Shown: in pieces, positions 58,528-64,000 of the stretch
Position numbering within the stretch: the first letter of the stretch is position 1
Layout of the letters: every line of letters begins with the position of its first letter
From: Gallionellaceae bacterium
GTDB lineage: Bacteria > Pseudomonadota > Gammaproteobacteria > Burkholderiales > Thiobacillaceae
Length of the DNA: 64,000 bases
Assembly: GCA_028714735.1 (NCBI GenBank)
Contig: JAQTLU010000010.1
Location: 54,981 to 118,980, forward strand
Direction of reading: 5' to 3'
Program-made: the position numbers and the translations under genes
Notes under the pieces: model-generated
Databases searched by the model: none
Seen by the model: only the letters and a program-made list of their open reading frames with translations
Told to the model about the DNA's origin: nothing

Positions 58528-61500
58528 TCACCCCAAGGTCGACATGGCTCCACTGATGCCGGTGAAGGCACGCAGGTTCTGGTTGGCGGAACCGAACCCG
58601 GCTGCGTTGATCACGTCCTGAGCCGCACTGACGTTCATGCCGGTCAGGTTGCCATTCTTGCCATACCAGTAGGCCAGATCGCCACCCAAGGCGGCTGTGT
58701 TGCTGCCGCCCAGGTGAAAACTGGTCAAGGCATTGGTCAGCGCCCAGTTGGACAAGAACATGTTGGCCGCCCGCGCCTGGTCGAACTGGGCCACCATTCC
58801 GGCGAAATCGAATTGTTCCACCTTGTTGTCGTAGAGCGCATTACCACTGCCTGGGCTGTAGTCTGCCGTGGCATCCAGAATCAGCTGCAGGTTCGCGACG
58901 GACTTGTTGTTGGCCGACGTGACATACCAGTTCTTGAAGACAACCTGCTCGGAATTGCCAACGTTGAGGATCAGGTCGTTGAACGACTTGCTCAGCGTCA
59001 AGTCTGCGTAGCGGATGCCACCACCCAGGGTGAGGGTGTTGTCGGTGCCAGTGCCACCATACACATTATCCACGCCATCTCCCCGATTGAACACGATGAT
59101 GTCTGCGCCGTTGCCGGTGGTGATCGTATCGCTGCCGCCACCGCCAATGAACAGTTCGTTAGCGGTGCCGCCGGTGAGCGTGTCGCCACCCGTACCGCCA
59201 TTCATGTAGGCGGTGCCGGAGGTATCGGTGAGCGTGTCATAGCCGTCGCCGCCTTCCAGGAGATCGTTGCCAGCCTCTCCTTTCAGGGTGTTGGATGCGA
59301 TGCTGCCACGCAAATAGTTGTTCAAAGCATTGCCGGTCCCATTAAAGGCTGCGTAGCCGTTTAGCACCAAGTTTTCCAAGTTGTCACCCAAGGTGACGGA
59401 AACGGTGGCGTTGACGGTATCAGTTCCTTCTCCTGCGTTCTCGATCACCTTGTCGGAGGAAGCATCGACGAAATAAACATCATCTCCCATGCCACCGACC
59501 AGAGTATCTGAACCCGAGCCGCCGTCGATCCGATCATTGCCGCCGCCGCCGGTGAGGGTATTGTTGGAGCTATTGCCAGTCAGTGTATTGCTCAGGTCGT
59601 TTCCAAACCCGTCGACGGCTGAGTAGCCGGTAAGCGTCAGGTTCTCAAGGTTGGGCGCCAGAGTGTAGGTCACACTGGACTGGACAGCGTCAATGCCGTT
59701 GCTGCCGGCTTCGATGACGAGGTCGGCGAGGTTGTCCACCACATAGGTGTCATCACCCTCGCCGCCGGCCATTGTGTCGGCGCCGGCACCACCGTTCAGC
59801 ACATTGTTTCCACGATTTCCGGTGAGTTGGTTGGCGAGTGAATTTCCGGTGCCATTGATCGCAGCCGAACCCGTCAGGATGAGGTTTTCGAGATTGGCGC
59901 TGAGTGTCCAGTTGACACCAGCAAACACCGTATCAGTACCTGCTCCGGTGTATTCATATATGGTATCGCCAGCACCAACATAATAGGTATCGTCACCAGC
60001 ACCGCCTTCCAGCGTATTCGCGACACCGTTGCTGACCAAAACGTTGTTCAGATCATTGCCGACGCCTCTGATGGAAGAAGTACCCGTGAGCGTCAGGTTC
60101 TCGACATTGGCGCTCAGGTAACAGGTGGATGAAGAGAATACCGTGTCAACACCTTCGCCTGCCTTCTCGGTAATTAGGTCGCCCAGGTCATCGACAAAGT
60201 AAATGTCGTCTCCAGTCCCACCGACCATAGTGTCCCAGCCAGAACCGCCGTCGATTCGGTCATTGCCGGCGCCGCCATACAGTTTATCCGCCCCGTCGCC
60301 GCCATTGATCACGTCATCACCCACGCGACCGTCCAGCATATCGCTGCCTGCCCCGCCGTTGATAGTATCCGCCCAAACCGTCCCGACCAAGCTGTCGTCA
60401 CCACCCGTGCCGCTAAGCATCCGTGCGACGATATCGGCAAGGGACCATACCGTCCCATCGGCAAATCGAATCTGTTGTAGCGGGTTGAATGTATTCTTCG
60501 GATCGTCGCCGTAGACAAAGTTTTCTACCGTCACCTTGTCCGTTGTGCCCGCCAAGGTAAGCACCAGCGAGTCGCCGGAACGGCTTACTTTTACCGCCGA
60601 AGCCGACACTCCTGCCTTGAATTCCAGCACGTCCATCCGAGTGGCCACGCTGTCATAACTGCTCTTGATCAGGTCTTGCCCGTCACCCAGGCCAAATCGG
60701 TAGACGTCGTTACCCAAACCCCCGGTCAGTGTGTCGTCGCCCTGTCCTCCGTCCAGCGTATCGTTCCCCACTCGGCCGTCCAGTGTATCGCTGCCCGCCC
60801 CGCCGTTGATCGTATCTGCCCAAACCGTCCCAACCAAGCTGTCGTTGCCACCCGTGCCGCTGAGCATCCGTGTGACTATATCGGCAAGGGACCATACCGT
60901 ACCATCGGCAAACCGGATCTGTTGTAGCGGATTGTATGTATTTGCCGGGTCGTCGCTGCTAAAAAAACGCTCCACCGTCACCTTGTCCGTTGTGCCCGCC
61001 AGGGTCAGCACCAGCGAATCGCCGGAACGGCTAATTTTTACCGCCGAAGCCGACACCCCCGCCTTGAATTCCAGCACATCCATCCGGGTGACCGCGCTGT
61101 CATAACTGCTCTTGATCAAATCCTGCCCGTCACCCAAGCCAAACCGGTAAACGTCATTGCCCAACCCCCCAGTCAGCATGTCGTTGCCCTGTCCACCGTC
61201 CAGCATATCATTGCCGTTCCCACCATCCAGTTTGTCCGCGCCGCCGCCTCCGGAGAGCCGGTCGTCACCATCATTTCCATTCAGAGTATCGTCACCATTG
61301 CCGCCGAATATCACATCGCTACCGGCATCCCCGGATAGCGTATCAATGCCCTCGGTGCCCCATGTCGCCCAAGCGTTGTCGATGAGGGAAACGACGTCGT
61401 CTCCAAGGGGGGAAAGCACCGTCGCAAAACCCGTCAGGTCAAGCGTGTCCTGAGCACCCATGCCGTCAATGCTGCGGATGAACTCCCCCAGTTCAGCCAT

Positions 61501-63033
61501 GCCCGCCGCGCGGTTGGCACCGATGTCGGAGGCGATGGTGGTCGCCACTTGGCTCAGGTCGCCCTTGAGTGTCTGGCTGGCTTCATCCCAAGTGAAGATG
61601 ATCTTGTCGAACAAACCTTCGAGATGGCTTTGTGCCATGAGTTGGCCATAAACCAACGTAAATAACTCGGTCCAGGCGACCTGCAATACTGGCGCGGCCA
61701 GGCTTAACGGGTCATGGGAATTTGCGAAGCCATACCACTCCTCGCCCATGAATTGTTCCAGAGCTTCGAGCTTGCGGGCATCATCCATATTTGCGCCCCG
61801 ACTACCCGGCGCAATATTTTCGACACCTGCCCATTTGTATATGATCTGCCGGACGAGCGTTTCCCGCTCGGATACGGTCGAGGCCTGGGTGAACTGGATG
61901 ACGAGGCCCTTCAGGGCGGTGTCGCGCACCATCGCCTGATGCAGGTCGTAGACCTTGCCGTAGCCTGCGGCATCCGGCAGCACCGCGATATCGGCCGGCA
62001 CGTCCAGCCATTCGGTGGCGATGCTGTAAGTGACATCGGTTTTAAACCAGACATCAGTAGCGGCGTATGTTTTTCCTGCTGTAGTGGTGTAGCTGCCGAT
62101 CTGCTTATGTTGGTTGCCATTGGCGTCAACGGTAATAGATGAACTCCTATAGCCAACATTGATGGACAGTACGCCAGCACTGTTTAAACTTAACAGTTCA
62201 CCTGCGTCGGTGTGGCCGTCTCCATCGACATCTTTCCAAATCTTGAGAGTAGTGAAGGCGGCGTCGCTGGCATTGATTTTACCGTCGTGGTTGCCGTCAA
62301 GCTCAGCCAAAGCAACAAAACCGTTGGCCGCGTTGGTTCCGTTTGCCAGCTGGGTTTGGCTACCGAAGAGCTCCTTGCCTGTATTGATCTGACCGTCACC
62401 GTTCAGATCACGAACCAGTAGGCCATCGTCCTTACCAACCCAGCCCGTTTGTTCGGCGAAGCCGTCGCCTACAAAGTCAAAATAAGTGCCAGTCTTGACG
62501 GCGGTAGTTTCTACACCGTCGCCGTCGAGGTCGAGAATGATCGGTGAGACAATGGTAGTGGCTTGGCTGACTTTCTTTGCGATATTTTCAATCGGACTCA
62601 GAATGTCATTTAAAAAATCACCCAATTCAAGCAATAAAGCAAGCGCCGGGTCCATTGTAAGTGAAATTGGGTGAACACCTCCATGTGGATAGTTCACACC
62701 ACCAGAATTCAATACGTCCTTAACAAAACCAGCGCAATTATTTCCAAACAAACCATACTGATCTTGAGTCCACCCCTCAATCTGATTAATACGTTTCACC
62801 ATGGCATCATATTGATCCTTAGAAACATAAATTGTTTTTGACCAATCATACGGATGCTCTAATCCGGTATGCTTATAATCAGCATCATTTTGAACCACCC
62901 CTGGCCCCACTGGAAGTCCATTGTCAGGATAATAGCCTTTCGTTATTGTATTCCCGTTGCCATCATTTAACGTCACAAAAGCATGTCCGATGGGGCCAAC
63001 GTCAATTTTTATTGTAACAGAAGCAAGTGCCAT
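58528..63033 (-). CDS. Large RTX protein with LRAT/NlpC-P60-like N-terminal domain
   Basis: 1501 aa from ATG (minus strand) with AGGGAGA. The N-terminal ~115 residues look like a permuted papain-like (LRAT/NlpC-P60) fold: H17 in GHAFV and C100 in GNNCAGFV. Then come EF-hand-like DLDGDGVETTAV and DLNGDGQINTGKELFG repeats, a ~350-residue middle domain (ALEQFMGEEWYGF), and from ~600 many GGxGxDxL-type calcium-binding repeats, including a 149-aa near-exact tandem duplication. The C-terminus lacks a cysteine and fits type I secretion. With the HlyD-like gene next door it is an exported, calcium-folded toxin or enzyme. Its N-terminal part is distinctly A/T-rich. Confidence 0.85.
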   Translation of the reverse strand: MALASVTIKIDVGPIGHAFVTLNDGNGNTITKGYYPDNGLPVGPGVVQNDADYKHTGLEHPYDWSKTIYVSKDQYDAMVKRINQIEGWTQDQYGLFGNNCAGFVKDVLNSGGVNYPHGGVHPISLTMDPALALLLELGDFLNDILSPIENIAKKVSQATTIVSPIILDLDGDGVETTAVKTGTYFDFVGDGFAEQTGWVGKDDGLLVRDLNGDGQINTGKELFGSQTQLANGTNAANGFVALAELDGNHDGKINASDAAFTTLKIWKDVDGDGHTDAGELLSLNSAGVLSINVGYRSSSITVDANGNQHKQIGSYTTTAGKTYAATDVWFKTDVTYSIATEWLDVPADIAVLPDAAGYGKVYDLHQAMVRDTALKGLVIQFTQASTVSERETLVRQIIYKWAGVENIAPGSRGANMDDARKLEALEQFMGEEWYGFANSHDPLSLAAPVLQVAWTELFTLVYGQLMAQSHLEGLFDKIIFTWDEASQTLKGDLSQVATTIASDIGANRAAGMAELGEFIRSIDGMGAQDTLDLTGFATVLSPLGDDVVSLIDNAWATWGTEGIDTLSGDAGSDVIFGGNGDDTLNGNDGDDRLSGGGGADKLDGGNGNDMLDGGQGNDMLTGGLGNDVYRFGLGDGQDLIKSSYDSAVTRMDVLEFKAGVSASAVKISRSGDSLVLTLAGTTDKVTVERFFSSDDPANTYNPLQQIRFADGTVWSLADIVTRMLSGTGGNDSLVGTVWADTINGGAGSDTLDGRVGNDTLDGGQGDDTLTGGLGNDVYRFGLGDGQDLIKSSYDSVATRMDVLEFKAGVSASAVKVSRSGDSLVLTLAGTTDKVTVENFVYGDDPKNTFNPLQQIRFADGTVWSLADIVARMLSGTGGDDSLVGTVWADTINGGAGSDMLDGRVGDDVINGGDGADKLYGGAGNDRIDGGSGWDTMVGGTGDDIYFVDDLGDLITEKAGEGVDTVFSSSTCYLSANVENLTLTGTSSIRGVGNDLNNVLVSNGVANTLEGGAGDDTYYVGAGDTIYEYTGAGTDTVFAGVNWTLSANLENLILTGSAAINGTGNSLANQLTGNRGNNVLNGGAGADTMAGGEGDDTYVVDNLADLVIEAGSNGIDAVQSSVTYTLAPNLENLTLTGYSAVDGFGNDLSNTLTGNSSNNTLTGGGGNDRIDGGSGSDTLVGGMGDDVYFVDASSDKVIENAGEGTDTVNATVSVTLGDNLENLVLNGYAAFNGTGNALNNYLRGSIASNTLKGEAGNDLLEGGDGYDTLTDTSGTAYMNGGTGGDTLTGGTANELFIGGGGSDTITTGNGADIIVFNRGDGVDNVYGGTGTDNTLTLGGGIRYADLTLSKSFNDLILNVGNSEQVVFKNWYVTSANNKSVANLQLILDATADYSPGSGNALYDNKVEQFDFAGMVAQFDQARAANMFLSNWALTNALTSFHLGGSNTAALGGDLAYWYGKNGNLTGMNVSAAQDVINAAGFGSANQNLRAFTGISGAMSTLG
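60334..61227 (-). repeat. 447-bp tandem duplication within the RTX gene
   Basis: 60334-60780 and 60781-61227 are near-identical copies (period 447 bp, 149 codons), each encoding an RTX block plus a beta-rich spacer (KVTVE.F, FADGTVWSLADIV). Most differences are at third codon positions. Confidence 0.8.
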
Positions 63034-63053
63034 GACAATTCTCCCTAACTAGG

Positions 63054-63458
63054 TTAGTATGTACGGTATTTGACAACGCTAAAGGTGATATTATTTCGAT
63101 CCTTATCAAGGATGGTAATATTGCAAGGATACTTGTAACTTGAAATATCTTTTAGATACGCCACAAAACATGTTGGATTATTTAATACATCATAAGAAAA
63201 AACTATTTCATTTGTTGACTCGAAAATCCATGGATTAGGCTTCTTCTCTAACTCAAAAATACGGAATTCTTTCCCGTGCGGACAGCCCATGTTTTTTGAT
63301 ATTTTCCACTCACCCATTGAAGCTGTCTCAATCATGTATGCTGATAACCATACCGCGAACAAGTAGACAAAGAGAAACACACACCAAGCGATCTTCGAAC
63401 GGATTATTTTAATAAAAATAAAAAATAAGTTATCGAAAATCGGTTTTTGCTTTTTCAT
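63054..63458 (-). CDS. Small single-TM protein upstream of the RTX gene, possible immunity protein
   Basis: 134 aa from ATG 63458 (minus); the frame could start 7 codons earlier. One transmembrane helix (~21-43, SKIAWCVFLFVYLFAVWLSAYMI), then a small extracytoplasmic domain with three cysteines (GCPHGKEFRIFELEKK, PTCFVAYLKD, YPCNITILD). The gene is strongly A/T-rich, unlike the rest of the window, and lies 20 nt before the RTX start on the same strand. A membrane-anchored partner next to a toxin with a hydrolase-like N-terminus suggests an immunity protein; not proven. Confidence 0.6.
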   Translation of the reverse strand: MKKQKPIFDNLFFIFIKIIRSKIAWCVFLFVYLFAVWLSAYMIETASMGEWKISKNMGCPHGKEFRIFELEKKPNPWIFESTNEIVFSYDVLNNPTCFVAYLKDISSYKYPCNITILDKDRNNITFSVVKYRTY

Positions 63459-63572
63459 CACGCCCCCCGTTTTCAGCATGCCTCATTCTCTGCCGTGTCA
63501 TAAACTAGCGTAGAAAACTCCGCCGAGGCAATTTTCAGTAGCCATTCGGCTTGGCACTGTTTGGTGTGGTTA

Positions 63573-63650
63573 TCATCGATGGTCATACCATTCCTTGCCC
63601 ATAAACCGTTCCAAGGCCTTGAAATTTCGGACATTGTCCAAATAAAAAAA
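63573..63650 (-). pseudogene. Remnant of a second RTX-type gene
   Basis: The minus strand reads LDNVRNFKALERFMGKEWYD, clearly related to the RTX protein's MDDARKLEALEQFMGEEWYG (internal position ~430). A stop follows two codons later and the flanks do not match, so only a scrap of the gene remains. Confidence 0.55.
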
Positions 63651-63962
63651 CAAAGGCACACAAAGGGAGCCAGAAGCAAAAGAAGTCAGTTGTAGTATTT
63701 TTTTCTTCATTAACCTATCCAGACATCGATGATCAAAATCCTGTTTGTTCGCACTCAATTCAAGAAACATTGCCTGCCAGCTTTACGAGGTCACCCTGGC
63801 CGCACCAGGGTACGCCTTACCCCATCGCGTTGCGCAGTACCTCGCTGAATCGGTTATTCCCCAGCGGCTGAAATAAGGACACGCTGAAATATTCCCGAAC
63901 CGAGCGGCTTTGACCCCCTGGGTTCTGGGAGAATTGAACGAACACAAACCTGCCGGACAGAC
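63651..63962. other. Gene-poor edge region
   Basis: A/T-rich to ~63775, then GC-rich. A hairpin CCCTGG-CCGCA-CCAGGG lies near 63793-63809. On the minus strand the frame from the window edge to a stop at 63816-63818 stays open (ending FQPLGNNRFSEVLRNAMG), possibly a gene end, but it overlaps the transposase start and cannot be decided here. Confidence 0.3.
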
Positions 63963-64000
63963 ATGAAGCAGAGAAGCTTTTCCGACCTGGAATACGCGGC
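63963..64000 (+). mobile_element. Start of an IS5-family transposase gene (partial)
   Basis: The last 38 bases begin ATG and read MKQRSFSDLEYA, the N-terminus typical of one IS5-family transposase group. Only 12 codons are in the window, and no terminal inverted repeat could be fixed, so the call rests on this short match. Confidence 0.45.

Noticed and set aside
58327..59364. 345-aa plus-strand ORF
   Set aside because: Antisense of the HlyD-like and RTX genes; repetitive Val/Gly/Ala pattern mirrors the RTX repeats.
58528..61330. CRISPR or satellite repeat in the 58.5-61.3 kb region
   Set aside because: The regular repeats are in frame and encode GGxGxDxL calcium-binding motifs of the RTX protein.

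Overview
The window looks like a GC-rich proteobacterial (beta- or gamma-) chromosome carrying most of one arm of a large integrative and conjugative element (ICE) of the SPI-7 / PFGI-1 / ICEclc type. The left 1.6 kb is host backbone: the end of a CheA-type hybrid kinase, then cheB, closed by an intrinsic terminator. Next to it (1645-1672) lies a minus-strand 3' tRNA end: a perfect T-arm, half an acceptor stem and CCA, with no tRNA body. This is what one end of a tRNA-targeting island should look like, so the ICE starts here and runs right. No integrase, no type IV secretion gene and no second att copy is in the window.

In order, the ICE holds: (1) 1.9-3.6 kb, an AbiEi/AbiEii type IV toxin-antitoxin pair with two matching operator palindromes; (2) 4.6-5.9 kb, two HTH regulators; (3) 6.2-10.3 kb, a three-gene overlapping operon (small HTH protein, large Eco57I-like adenine methylase, small PD-(D/E)xK-like nuclease) that looks like a restriction-modification or related defence system; (4) 11-18.4 kb, the ICE maintenance/replication module (ParA, ParB, DUF2857, STY4528-type winged-helix proteins, TIGR03761 protein, SSB); (5) 18.7-38.7 kb, a 20-kb cargo operon of six closely spaced genes: helicase-DUF1998-nuclease fusion, SNF2 helicase, very large Eco57I-type methylase, SMC-like ATPase, a reverse transcriptase fused to a nitrilase (DRT type 1 / UG1 architecture), and an HNH nuclease; (6) 39-49.3 kb, resumption of ICE core genes (STY4534/DUF3577, DUF3275, RadC-like JAB protein, DUF4258/DUF2283 pair, DUF6094-like methylase, SNF2-like helicase).

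The 39-49 kb block carries a family of repeated structured leaders. One hairpin element (at least nine copies) sits about 40 nt before start codons. A second, larger element (five copies) is predicted to form two or three hairpins plus a pseudoknot, with compensatory changes between copies.

From 49.6 kb the content is signalling and secretion cargo: a 1485-aa hybrid histidine kinase, a REC-EAL phosphodiesterase, a REC protein, a two-gene unit whose proteins share a decapeptide motif, and a minus-strand type I secretion unit (HlyD-like adaptor, 1501-aa RTX protein with an LRAT/NlpC-P60-like N-terminus, small membrane protein that may be its immunity partner). The last 0.5 kb has an RTX-gene remnant and the likely start of an IS5-family transposase.

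The main candidate for an undescribed system is the 18.7-38.7 kb operon: a DISARM/Druantia-like helicase-methylase set joined to an RT-nitrilase and an HNH nuclease, placed between ssb and the STY4534 gene, where topB is usually found in this ICE family. Secondary candidates are the 6.2-10.3 kb operon, the paired-motif genes at 56.2-57.0 kb, and the repeated RNA leaders.
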